Origin: Styela clava
Lineage: Eukaryota > Chordata > Ascidiacea > Stolidobranchia > Styelidae
Assembly: GCF_964204865.1 (NCBI RefSeq)
Contig: NC_135257.1
Location: forward strand, 7,276,151 to 7,340,150
DNA length: 64,000 nt
Direction of reading: 5' to 3'
Positions 45,201-58,834 of this stretch are shown here, piece after piece; the first letter of the stretch is position 1, and every line of letters starts with the position of its first letter. The notes beneath the pieces are model-generated. The model did not search any database. It was not told the DNA's origin and worked only from the letters and a program-made list of their open reading frames with translations. A program made the position numbers and the translations under genes.

Positions 45201-48200
45201 CAACCTGGTACCCATAAAAGAAATACATCATCACACTTCATTTAAACACCTTCAACCGCCATAGAAGTAGGCCATTCGATTATATGTGATATTTCTTTTA
45301 AGTTCCCTCGCAAAAAGTAACTGTTATAATTAATTAACGAATAGAGCACGCGACAGGTTAAACCACTAATTACAATTGAAGCACGCTTAACGCAGACCTA
45401 AGAATGGGAATTGTAGACATTCCGACCATAAAATGAGTCTTAGGAACAATTAGGTGTGTTGCAGGCGTCAAGACCACGAGAAGGAATCAGTAGAAAGAAC
45501 TTCACGTACTTCTCGTGATAATACAAGTCTTTAAAGTCGTTCATGACTCAACGCTTAAATCACCAAGCCATTCTTATGCGCAGAATTGCGGTCGATAAAA
45601 AATAACCGTCGATAATCTGGGCGACGATTATTGTTGATACAGGGAAACCGCTGTATAAAAATATTAAATTCCTTATTATTCCAATATCTAGATTTGTTTA
45701 CATTTTACATTCGAAACCGTTTGATAAGAATCCTATCATAATAAAAACAAAACTCTCTTGAGTATATTATTAATAATGTAATTTGCAAGGCTGAACAAAT
45801 ATGGGCGCTTGAAGATCGTCCTTGTATTTGGTATTTTATCCATCTATCATACTTGTATTCAGTATTTCAGCAATATCTACAGGTTATAGGTGGTAAGGTG
45901 GGCGTCACGTTTATGTATTCTGGCAGACGACCCCTAACGAAGCAGCTTCCTACAATAATACTGTCGCAAATAAAGTTTATTTTCGCTCACTAACTTTAAG
46001 GTTTTGAGGGGGGCACAGGGATACAAAGTTGTCTTTTTATTGGTTAAAGATATTTCCAATTACTTGTCGACGTTTATGCTACTTGTTCCAGCTTTTACCA
46101 CGTTCACTAGCTAGCGGAAATAGTTTCGCTACAGCGAAATTGGGAACCATAACAAAGAAATAGCGATTTTTTTATCAAGATAGCGCAGACCGACAACAAA
46201 GAACACCACCCCCGCTTGCTCTCACCACTACTGTTTAATTACAAATTTATGTCCCGGAAAGAAACAATGCCAAATGATGACAATTTTAGCACTAACGGGC
46301 CAGAATGTTTTCGGCTGTTACAAGGTTACAGAAAAGTCGACGACATTTGACAAATTAAGCCTACAATAAAGGCGTTTTAAGTTGAACTTTAAACAACTCA
46401 AAATTACCACATCATGATTCTTGAAATCAAGAACGACAGCTTAAAAACGAATATAGGTCAAACCTCAAAATTAATATTTATTAATGTCGAGAGGGCACCA
46501 TTTTGGATGTAAATATTTCGCTTTGGCATAGGGCATTTTTAATCGACGTTTGTAAAACGATGGCAAGCGATCGTTTACGTGACACTAAAGAACAAAGTTC
46601 GAAGGTTAATCTTCAAAGCGCTACCGGTTACAGAATTTAACTGTTGTGAGGTCAAAACGGGAATAGCGAAAGCTGGAGAACGATTTCTAAAAAAGTTTCA
46701 CAGTTTGGGCAAACATCACCAGGTTTATTGACATGTGCTGACTGCAATTGTGATAGCCTAGAGAGATCTGACCGAAAAATGCGTTTCACCACATGATTGG
46801 TCAGATATCTATTTATACAACAAATACCACATAGTGTAGGCGATCGGGTATGACCTACGAATATTTGAATAGATTTTTTTCAATAACTTTCAAAATCTAT
46901 CCAGAATTGAACATAGTAAAATACATAATAGATATGTTGAAATCAGACTAGGGTCTTTTGAAAAGTATATCCATTGAATTTGATCAAGTTTGGCTCTGCC
47001 GAATTAATATATACCTAAACCGACAAGTCGTTGTTTTGAGAGCGTAGGGAAACTCACTTGAAATGTGCTCTATGGTGCTTGAAAAGTACGTGTGACCAAG
47101 TGGTATTGGATAATGATTATCCGCATAGTATATGAACTACTTACTATTTTGCTATTGTTAATAGTATAAATAATGATTTTAATAGTGACAGGAAACGTTC
47201 AAATCCTAGAATTGTCTGTTTGAGATAAATTGAATATTATTGAAAAATTTATTAAAGGTCCAAAAAACGGATATTGGTGTTTTTTTCTGATGATTGATTA
47301 TAAATGGATCTTCTACAAAGACAAGCAGAACGTGGAACGTCTTAAAACGCCAAAGCGTGCCAATCCAAAACAAACCTATTTAGTGAGAGATTCAAGGAAT
47401 GTGTTCAATTTTTTAGATTTTAAAACCCATTTTGGTGGCGCTCATTCACTTTCAAGTTACAGCACATGAAATATTTGTGACAATGTTTTGGTTACTCCAA
47501 ACTCTTGAAAATGTAATTAACTACGTACAATCGGCGTCAATAGGGCAAATGCTAACACAGCTGGCGAGCGCCTGCGTGGCAAACAATCCATAATACTACA
47601 ATCGTATTTCATGACAACTCTGAATAGGTACTGAATTTTTTTATCAAAAATTTATGCCTGACCGGATTTGGCCCAATAATATTGCACTAGGAGCAATTTG
47701 AACATCGCGTAAACCTCAAAAACTTATCAGCAATAAAGACTGATATGATAGTGTTTCGTTCAACAAATGAGGTAATAAGATGTTGATGTTAACAAGAAGC
47801 TATCCGTGGTACAATCCGTACTAAAATTGAACATTGAATGCCATCGTGAAGTCTTATGAAGTGGTTATTCTACAATCATAGCGTGATGTAGCGCATCCAC
47901 TCGACCCAATTATCACACGCCCCTTAAATGTAAAATGCTTTGTTTGATGTGATTAATAACTTATCCCTCTTGTGACTATAATTAATCTGATTTGAAAAGT
48001 GGCGTCATGTTAGATTATGGGTCATCTTAAAGTTTATACATGTAAAGGTTTTATGCTGATTTGTTAGTGTCGTTTAAATACATGGATTAAATTCTCCAGT
48101 GTTTTTGATGAATAATATTGGCACAATGGGTTGGTAACTTGTGTATGGGACACAGCTATGTAGCTGAGTGAAGATGTTAATTTATAATCTCTAATTTTGA

Positions 48201-51200
48201 TTGTTATTTATTATTATCAAGGTTTCATCTAGTGAAAGACATAGCTTCAATGAAAACTCCAATTTATATACATTGCTAGCAAACCGAAGTACTGTAGAAT
48301 TACTTTAGCACAACGTAGTCACTCTCAGAACCTTATTTGTCAATAAAAATTGATTATCGCCTTACCTTATGCTTGCATCCGACTTCTTTGTACGGGCATG
48401 CTGTAACAGCTGCTTTGCAATGTTCTTTCATGTGGATCTCTAATTCCTCACGTGGAATTTTAAGGACATCACAACGATTTGGACAACTGATTGGATAACG
48501 AGGGCAATTCCCAAAATGAGTCTGAAATATGAATATACGTTTTAACGTTTGATAGAATAAAAAGAGTTTGTCATTAAAGTATATACGGTATACATAAATT
48601 TCCTCACAAGCAATGTGAAAAATTCCGCAATGTTATCTATATGACATTACTGAGGAGTTTTATGTATAGCAATTTGGAAACAAGCTTAATCGTGTGCAAC
48701 TACAAGTTCCTTATTTCGAGTAAAAGCAACCTTGACTCGGAAGTATTCACCTTCAAAATATCAAAATTGAAGTCTTTATCGCAGTGTGGACATTTTGTTG
48801 GTCGTTTAGGGCAATCTCCGGTGCTGTGTCTTGCCAGATACTTTCTGAGCATTTTAGCTCCGCATTTGTTTTCGCAATGTACGCTTTCCATTGGGCAGTT
48901 TCCTTCGTGATCCTCAAGCTATAGAAATAAGAAAAAAGTTTCGTTAATGTACATGAGCATATGACAGCTACTTATCCCTACGAAAGATTTATTTTCATGT
49001 GTAGCGTACCCAACTTATTACATCATAGACATTTATAATCCCATTTTTTTCGTGAGACATACATTTTTATAATAGAAATTAAAATTAACGATCGGTTTCC
49101 AAGTCATTAGTTAAAGTTGGTTGTGGTTGTTGTGTGTTAGTATTGTAGTGGTTCGAATACCATTTACGGACCGTTGGCTTTCTTTTTGTGGGCAATTCGA
49201 CTCGACCGTGGCCTTGAACAAGTATTTAGTATGACGTGACTTCCTCGAATTGCTTGATTGACTTTGAAAAGACGATCGAATCAAATTACAAGTTAAAAAT
49301 GATAGTCAGTGTCAGGGAGTGATGTTTTGGCCTGGTTAAAGTATCCACTTCATTTTTAAAATCGCTGAACCTGATACAGTAGGTATTCATATAAAATACA
49401 GAGAATGGTGTTTCAATCCAGTGTTACACAGTGCTGCACAAATGCACATGTTTTTAGATGATTCCACGTGATTTTCTAGGGCGAGATATGTAGGTTAACA
49501 ACTAAGAACGACATACCTGTTCTCCCGAAAAATCCTTCGAACAAAATTCGCATGTTACTCTTCTCTTCACACACACATATTCCAGATGATCGGCTAATTT
49601 TGAAGCTCGCAAGCGAACACCGCATCGATTTGGACAGTCAATTTCACTGTGACTGCATTTCACGATATGGTTCTAAAACGTAAAATTTTTGAAAAATGAA
49701 GATATTGATAAAACGAGTTAAAATAGGGGTTGTTGATAACTATGAGAACTTTATATAAGAGTATGTGACAATAAAACAGTATAAACTCATTTTGTAATAT
49801 GGTATTGGAATCTTGGTGAAACCTATACTAAGAATCCAATCCTAATTTTTATGCTTCATATAAAACTTTTCACTTGAATCTTTTTCAACTATGTTTGAAT
49901 TGTGAACCCTTTTCATATGTGGATCGAATGCTACCTGAGGTGCGTAACAAACAATAGTTAGTTCACTATACGACACCACAAACGCGTACCTTAAAAATTC
50001 ACAAAAATCACCTATTTCTTAATTGAAAAATTTGAGTAATCTAATGTTTTGCCACAAATAACATTCATTGATAATGCACCAAACAGCCAAAGTTTTCCAT
50101 TTTTATGAACGTGATGGAAAAACTGGGAGAAAATAGAAAACAACTTTAGCGACAATACAAGGACAGTCTTATGACTGGCGATACATGATGTGCGTTTCTT
50201 ATATAAAAAGAGAAATGAATTAGGATTTTAATATAGTGACGGCGAATCTATATCAAATGACAAACACGATTCAGACAGGGCGGGGGAGTAATACCCGACG
50301 ATTTGTCACTCCGTCACAAGCTGGCGTCATGTGCGTCACGTAAAATTACGCAGATTTGACGACTAAAAAACAAAAATATTCTAATTTAAGTATAAATAAC
50401 AGATATGACATCGCGATTGACTACCTATATTTAGTAGTATCAGTTTACAGAGCTAATTAATAACTTAGTTTCCAAACATTGGCAACAAATTCACAACACC
50501 CTCAACACGTCTATTCCGCATTATTACAAATAGATGACGTCATAAATGTCCATCCTTAAGGTCATTGCTTTAAAATCTGTTTTTTTTTATAAGAGGCAAA
50601 ATTTTTATACAAAGGGACTGAGTTTTATTGATAATACATTATTACAAAAAGAACAATTTCTGTGAAAGATCACACAATGGAGAAGACACAGATTGCCAAG
50701 TTCGCTATAAATATTTAATATTTCAATTGTCGGCGAGTGTTTAATGTTACCGCAACACGTTCATTAAAATTCCTTCCGTAGAATACATTAAAAAATTATC
50801 GTTCGGAGTTATATTGTAGTATGCATGGGCCAAAGTAAACTCGTACTTCAATAGCGCGAAATATTCCTGGCCATACTATTGTAGAACAAGACTTGATTAT
50901 TAAATTAAATTTCTTGAAAATAACCACAAAATCGGCCGACGTCGCTTTGATCTGTTTTACACCTGTTATTTGCATTTCAACGCCTTGCTGCTCTTTGCAA
51001 TTTTGCTATATCCGCACACAAAATTAGATTATTTGAGCCATGAGTTCCAATATTAAGAATTCAGCTTTACCAAACTCACGATAATACCATGTTAGTCAGT
51101 GAATTACCTAAGAGAGATAGATTAATATGGCATCCTTTATTACGCCTTTACTTTGCCAGTTTGGGAAATGTTCTATATTTTTTGAACGTAGCAAGTTTCG

Positions 51201-54200
51201 AAATTATGAAACATTTCTCGTTGAAGAATACAACTATGTTCCGAAATATTGAATAGAATTGTCATTATAATATCCGAGACTGAGTATTTTCCACGATGAG
51301 GCGACCGTGTAGACATGAGGCATCCATTGATTGAAGCAATTTTCAAATGCTAACTACGAATATAGGATTGTTTAGAAACAAAACACCGCATAATTTGACA
51401 AGGAAATATGATATGGTTTTGAATTATCATTTACAGCATGGAGTCATATTTCTAATAACAATGACGCCTCCCAATTCTTCACGTTACACGTTTTGCCTAA
51501 ACGTAGGTATTTACAATATAATAAAATAGGAAAAGTGCCTTCGAGAATTAGCGCCAAAATATGAATGATGAAATTTGAACAGACTTCTAATATGGATCAG
51601 TGAATTATATATGAATGCAATATATATTGTTCCATTTGATACAATGGTAGGTTGACAAACAAACTTGGGTCGAGCATGTAATAGAAAATGAGATGTTTAC
51701 AAAACTTTACAGTCGTCTACTTAACTATGGTCGAAACTGGAAATTCATCTTAACAAGTTTAATCCAAAAAAGACAAGAAAATCCCAATCTACAGTGTTTG
51801 ATATTTTCTCAGTAGTAAACCGCCTACTTTGTCTAGTTACTCAAATGCTAAATACATGGTATTCAAGTTTTGTTGTGGTTTTCACTTGGTATTTTAACAT
51901 GAAAATTGCTTCCGGAAACCGAATCGGATAAATATTGAGTAGTCAATTGAAACAATTGCAATAAATAACAGAATGCAGGAAATAGAGAAATGCCGCTGAC
52001 CAATTATTGAGTTTATAACAGTCCCCTAAACATATGCAGCAAAATGTGTTTCCCTCATTATAAATATAAATTGTATCGTCAAAATCAAGTTATGGATAAT
52101 CAAACATTTTTATTGCGGGATTCGCATGTCTAGCACTGTCACTTTAAATTAAATTCAACTATTTATCAGGGCGTATTGGGCGTTTTGTTAGTAAAATATC
52201 TGGTCATTAAATCAAATTATGAAAAGTAATAAACTATCTTACAGAGCAATAAATTACAACCGAGGCGATGGATTTCACCTGCAACTTTCAATTCAAGTGG
52301 CTTCGTAAAATTGCTAGGGGCAATGAGGTCAATATCGTGGAGTTTCAATATGGAAAATACCTTCAAATTGTGCAGTTTCCCCGTCCATTTACATCCGACA
52401 GAATAGTTGGAACAATGTGTTGTCAAATTCATGATTTCACCTTCGAGGTCTGGGTCTGGATAAATCTGAGAATTAAATAAAGAGACACTGATTAAAATGG
52501 TGCATTCGCAAAGAAAACTATTTTAAATATTTATTCAAACATTCAAGTGGGAATTTACTTTGGTTCGTGCATTCGTTTCATTTATTTTATTACAAGGCTT
52601 GTTGCAAGCATTACACTTCGGATCTCGAAAAAAATGTCCTTGTCTAATCCTGTCCTGTCGTTAAAATTACACTTTATTTCGCACGTACAGTAACGAGCTG
52701 TTGCTATAGCTTCTCTGTCAATAATATAACTCCCTGTGGAAGCCATTTGACAGGCAACACCTTCGATCCGCGGGCAAACTTATAAAATTAATGATTCACA
52801 TAACCCTTACAGCTTTATGGCTTGTCGTACAAGAGTCGTAAAATCGTGTAAACTAAATCTTTGGATTTTTACGATGACGTTCGGCATGTGCAACCTAATC
52901 TTGGATTAAAAAGATAAAGCTTTTTATCGATTCATCTTTCAGATCTGGTTGCTACACGTTACAATCACGTGCTTTGTGTATATTGTGCTAGAAAAACACC
53001 ACTGCTTCTAAACTTGATAGAAAATGGCACCATAACATACTGATAAGCGAATTTCCATTCAATTCGTTACTTTTTTCACTAAGTTGGTATGTTTTATTAA
53101 TCGGTCATTCTGCACACTACGATGCAACACTACCCAAGATATAGGGTATATCGCTACAATAACGGTCCTAACACAGACTTGTATTTGACAACAAAATAAC
53201 TTTCAAATTGCTTAATTTCATTGAGACTTACATTGAAATAAACCACTGACATCTCTCGGTCATTCCTTGCTAAATTAAATTTAAATGGACGTACTTCGAA
53301 AGCAAAATATACACTTTATAGGTATTCCAACGAAAAAATAATAATGTCTAAACAGATTTGAAAACAATTGTGTAGGGCAGTAATTTACACATAAAAAATC
53401 TATATTTTGAAACAAATCTCGGTAACCATATGTCGTTACATGAAAAGTGACATGCGTTAGGCGATTGTGTTGCAACGGTGTGCCAGGTAATTGCATATCA
53501 CAGATACCTTGATGTCTCGAGGGACAGGTCTGATAACGCTGTAGAATAATTTGACTAAAAACGATTTCCAAAGCGTGATTTGAACTAATAAGGCATATGG
53601 CTTACGAGTCCGCAAACTACGTAGCATGTAATGGTATTAAAATTAAAGCATCTTCTGTTCAGCCGCAAAATTTCGCTTTTTTAAACATTGCTAACCGTGA
53701 CGAACTCCTTGAAATTTATGTGAAGTGATGACACGAGTATGCTAAACAGATGTAACTCGAAAATTTTTTTCACAATTTTCACCAGTTTTTTTTTTATCAA
53801 ATTTGCAAATAAAAAATTATTAGGGAAAAGTAATTGAAAGAATAATCGCAAAACAATATCATTGTTTTATTATTCAAAATGTTTAATAAACATGAGCAAA
53901 ATCTGATTTATTCGGTGTCGATCAAAACGTCATTATCAATGTATGAATTATTCTTTTAATAAAGCCTGCGGGGGTTCAACAATCAAAAAGAAAATGCTTT
54001 CATCCTTTCATCATAGGTTGTATTTACCAAGTATGATGGACAGATTAATAAATCAAAATACCATCACTATCCATAGCAATTCGAAGTAAATCACGAACTA
54101 AAACGCAAAAGGTTAGTAACGAAGTATATAACACAAGTTACATTCTGGCACAATATGCACCAAATACATGGCGCGTACCCCGTAGTTCAGTTAGGCGAAA

Positions 54201-57200
54201 TGCTTCGCAAAAATAAGCTAAATTTTACGGAATTTTCACAGCGGTAACGACGAAAGTGGGCGGTCTGGCAGTGACGCAACATGTGGTTAGTGACAGCGTA
54301 GGTTCGGAATTTCAATTGCCGGTGTGTGATTTTGTTATTATTATACATTGCGAGTATATATCTGAAATCAAAATAATATTTCCGATTCACAATGTTGGTG
54401 TAATATTTCAATTTCTGGTATAAGATTAACACCAACTACCACTAACAAACGAATTAATGACTCCAGCGACAGTGTTATATAATCAAGAGTGATCTCATTT
54501 AGTATGGGTCAAGCCCATTCCGGGCATTGAGATACCTTTTACCGGCGATACCTGATAAGAAGAATGCATTTAGCATGCTCTATCAACCGCATAATCCCAA
54601 TAAGGTTGCGGATCAACAGGGACCAGATCTGTTGAACAAAGAATGTTGGATAACGATATTGCATTGAACTAGTGCCAAAACCATACGGGTAAAAAAGACG
54701 CCATATTGGCTATAGGTATTTGTACACGGGGATTCGAAGTCCTAATTCGAGTATACTGGAAAAAAAGTAGATATGAATATTTACATCACTGCCATTTACA
54801 AACTTTGAGTTAGAAAAATGCCTGGTTACGACATCGTTTATTTATATCCTCAAACATAACTTTAACAAGTTTACATTATGTTCACCGTTACATCACCTCC
54901 CTAACATGCAAATCGCTAGTAACACGAATACTCAGAAAATTATTACAGCGCTGAAATCAGATAAATTATAATATTGCCGCGCCATGGTAACCATGTATAA
55001 GCCAACATAGGACTGTGACCACAAACTAACCCGCTTGTTAAACATATTATGATAAACGATGCAAAACTGCAAACAAATGTTGTCACATACCCCAAAATAC
55101 GTTGGCGAATAAACTACATTTAGTGTCGAATTGCTGACTTACATGTGTTTTGGCATTAAATCCTTTGGTTTTTAATGAATATTTAGATGTAAAACAAGGT
55201 CGATTATCCAAATTTTATGAGTCACAAAATGAAAGCGTTTACAGTAACAGATTAGACTAAAATGATCAGCAAAATGTACAGTGCCGGTAGCGTACTACAT
55301 CTTCTTCCTCCGATGACACTGATGTAAACAAAAGAACTACCGGTTACCAGCTGTGGGTTACAGAATCACCATGGAAACGTATTGTTGAATGCCCGCTGCA
55401 ATGGCCGCTACCGGTCACTTAAAATTTGCGTTGGACGTCACCGGTATTGTCCAGCGGTTATTCACGCTTATACAAGTGGATTATTGAAAGCTACTCGCGG
55501 CCTTAGGATGCTTATTCAGGGGGCGTTAGCCTACTTAAGCTTAAGATGACTCACTATGTATTGAGTACATATTACTATACGGATTTTGATACCCTTGGTT
55601 TTAACTTCAGTAGGCGGTTTAAGACGTTGCCTGTTGGTAAAATTAAATCACTTAAACATTTCACCAAATGAATCAAGACGAGGGTCACTATAATCACAAC
55701 CGTTTGTCAATATTTTTATTTATGAATAGTTCATGCGTAAAAAGCACTGGACAGAATTGAATGTAAAACAAATGCATGTCCAGATTAAAGTCCAGCCCAA
55801 TGTTATTTGTGTATGTGCAGCCGATACACTATGTAGAACGAACATTTAGTTAAGACCGGGAGCAGTTTAACATTTATTTCGCATAAATACAAAGTTCATG
55901 ACAAAATACCAAATGCGTTTTATATTGACGTAAATTCTATGCGAAACAAAGAAAGTTATCATTACGCCACCAGCTATCTTATTCCCTGATTGCAAATTAC
56001 CCGGGTATTATATTCTCATAATGATGGTAATCGAAACCGTTTACAAACGTGTGTTGGTCAACTTCAAGCTGTCGTAATATATAATTTCACATAAACGGCG
56101 TTTATTTATTAAAACCGAGCAAATAACGGTACTGATTATCGTGTTTGACCTAACGTATTTGATGGAATTTTAGATCTGAAATTAATATAAGGATTCGATT
56201 TCAAGGAATGCGTGGGAATTTAAATTTCATATCATACAATAGACTGTGTCAATACTTCATTGTCTATAATATACCGTGCGAATTCAAAATCGGGAAATCT
56301 AAACCGATTTAAAAATCTCAATTTTCAATTATTATTACCAGTCAGGCAGTCATGCTAACTATTTGTCATTTTAGTATGTTTCATATAATTTGATACAATG
56401 ATAAAATACTTTGTTAAACCTTATAGCATTTTTTAAATAGTCTTAAACGGGCCATATGAGATTGATATGAGAAAGAAGCGAATTTGGATAGATCGAATGA
56501 ATACAAGGCAAGCCCAAAGCTCAATATAGAACAAAGAATTCGACATTTACAATGCACTTGTATTTTCTTCGTAGACCATGGCGCAGTACTCTTGACCCCA
56601 GTGTTACGTTACATTAATCACGAGGTAGAATTTCTTCCAACAAAGAAAAAGACATACAAGATATATAGCCTATTAAAATTTTGGCAATACTCCTATATCA
56701 AAATTCCTTAATCAGGTGTTCTATTGGAGTTCGCTTGTACGGGGGTCGACCTTGCGTTTTGTTGGGGTTATCGTGACCACAAAACCAAAAATTACGCAAA
56801 GCGTATATGACGACCGGTTAGGAAATCGCACGTAAATGTCAATTACGTACATTGTACCTTAACGACATAATAACCCTAGAGCATGAGTTGTCAGAGGAAA
56901 TACGATAAAACAATAATTTAGTTAATTTACGGAAGCATAGTTATTTATCAAGATTGATCGTTGGGAGTTGAATTTCGCCCACGTATCGAAACTTTTAAAT
57001 CAAAATTTGTCGGGCACCATACAAAGTTGGAAAATTCATAGGCCACGTCAAATTGAAAATGTACGAACTTTAGCCGATGGACAGATTTAATTATCATTCC
57101 ATTTAGAAGCAATAGCAGATCATTACCGACCACGCCAATTTTCCAACAACAGGGAAATCACGACTCTATATGAGTCGTGAAACAAGATAACGTAGTCAAA

Positions 57201-58834
57201 TATGTATCAAAGTTATTGGTCATCCAATTAGACCCATTGAAACACAAAGATGACCTGCCGAGTTCGCAAATATTCGAGCAAATGACGCTCTAACTATACA
57301 TGAAATGATCATACTCATGGAGCTTACCGGTGCCGGTCCCGATCCCGTACAATAAAAAACGACTCACAAAATTATCGGGTAGACAGTGCCACACGGTCGC
57401 GTTTTAAGTGGAATATAAATTTTTCTAAACGATGTCGAATTTTGAGTCATTGTTGAGTTAAATGATAACAGCAGGAGTTAAGTTATCTTATGATTTATTC
57501 AGAGTTAGAAAATACGATTTTTCATTTTGAATCGTGTAGCTTTTTATTATCGAACACATTATTAATAATTCACATTGTCAAATTTGTGTATGTAATTATG
57601 ATATTAGATTATATTTTATTCTTAGGCCTTTTGTCATGAAAATTTCGGAAGAGTCACAATGGAAAGATGTTTAAAATGACAACTAAACCTTAAGCAAAAC
57701 GTATCGAATATAGTGAAAGCAAACAATGAATTGTACAGAAAACGTATGAGAATTTTAAACGTTCCGTTATTATTGCTCTGAAAATATCACACGGAAATCC
57801 ACTCAAAAAACGCCGCACTCACTGAAGCAATGTTTAAAGCTTGCCCAAAATGCTCATCAATATTTAATATTACTTGTGTGGCTTATCAAGTGCCAATCTT
57901 AACATAAGTTTTCCAAGTCATTTTAAATTCTTTGTTAACTTGTCAGAAAATCACTAATACTACATTATGTAATATAAGTTTTTCGTCGGTTTACCGATGG
58001 CAATTATGCTCAAACATAAAGCTGCAATTAGTTACCTAAGGCAGCAATTATAAAAACCATGGTACTAAACGAAGATGAAAAAGGTCCAAACAATTAATAA
58101 AATTTATCAGTTTGTTAAAGCGATTTGTGGGTCAACTTGGGTTACGTAATGAACACATTTAGCTTCGACAATAACCAAATATGACAATAAAAAGAGTTAC
58201 GTCGCGTCCGGTTACATGATACTCTTAGGCTAAGTAAAGTATAATTAAAAGCTTTTAGAGGCATTACAAGAAAGTGTAGACTAGACGGTTTCAATGAAAG
58301 CGACATCACGTAATACGCCGGTTACGCCAAGCTGAAATTACGGATTGTGGCAGAACTGGCATGGACATCATCACTTCCTGTGACGCCTGTGCCAATTTGC
58401 GATTTTGATATGATGAGACGCCGCAATAAACAAAGACCTAAACAGATAGTGTTTCCATCTGTATACAGTTGAACACGGTAGCAATGGATGCCTGAAATCT
58501 AAAACATTTCTCATATATACAAAACCTATTATTGGTCACCCATGTACATCGAACGCTATGGCACCAAAAGATTCCGAACCCGAGTGCTTTTAAACAGAAT
58601 TGTACTGAAGTTGAAATAACACAAATTAGTAACTAAAAAATGACTTTTTTCAAACAATGGATTGGGTGGCAGCGTGTCTACTCCCCACTGATGTTCAAGT
58701 AATCTTTAAATCTTGTTACTGAAATAAACCGGTACCAGTACCTAATACCTTGGCCTTAAATATTAAAAAAATAAGCGTTTACCTTTGCAAAGTCGAGAGA
58801 CAGATGATCCACTGGGCAGTTGAATACTCCAGCT
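42274..58834 (-). CDS. TRAF4: TRAF4 orthologue, 3' eight exons (N-terminus missing)
   Basis: TNF-receptor-associated adaptor and RING-type ubiquitin ligase family member. Exons, 5' to 3': 58783-58834, 52361-52465, 49517-49672, 48751-48918, 48366-48521, 43682-43795, 42908-43195, 42274-42513, all joins in phase 0, about 425 aa. The first codes the end of the RING (AGVFNCPVDHLSLDFAK). Next come TRAF zinc fingers, e.g. CSNYSVGCKWTG, CPNRCGVRLRASKLADH, CENKCGAKMLRKYLARH, CPYKEVGCKHK. Then a short helix and the TRAF-C/MATH domain (SPPFYTHRHGYKLQLSAFLN, DPNWKNFQDPE, LGFGYPKF), to TGA at 42274-42276. The DPNWKNFQ and LGFGYPKF words and the finger series are specific to TRAF4 rather than TRAF2/3/5/6. 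Family length is about 470 aa, so roughly 50 N-terminal residues (RING first half) are absent; I found no matching exon in 58835-64000. TRAF4 is cytosolic and acts in signalling and cell polarity. Confidence 0.95.
43796..48365. other. TRAF4 intron between zinc-finger and TRAF-domain exons
   Basis: 4.6 kb with no exon on either strand that I can support. At about 43885-44005 is a reverse fragment of the interspersed repeat (gacctatggatcgttttctt, then aaaaaatcgctttttccatc). Confidence 0.5.
49673..52360. other. TRAF4 intron
   Basis: 2.7 kb, AT-rich. No repeat ends, RNA gene or exon seen. Confidence 0.5.
52466..58782. other. long TRAF4 intron after the RING exon
   Basis: 6.3 kb. ORFs at 53281, 54187, 56484 and 56948 have no splice, start or family support. 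A GC-richer patch with several CCGGT words lies at 55280-55460. No nested gene recognised. Confidence 0.45.

Noticed and set aside
48641..48910. Plus-strand ORF
   Set aside because: Antisense shadow of the TRAF4 zinc-finger exon at 48751-48918.
53281..53571. Minus-strand Cys-containing ORF as a missing TRAF4 RING exon
   Set aside because: It lies downstream of the RING second-half exon in gene order and lacks the GHxxC pattern.
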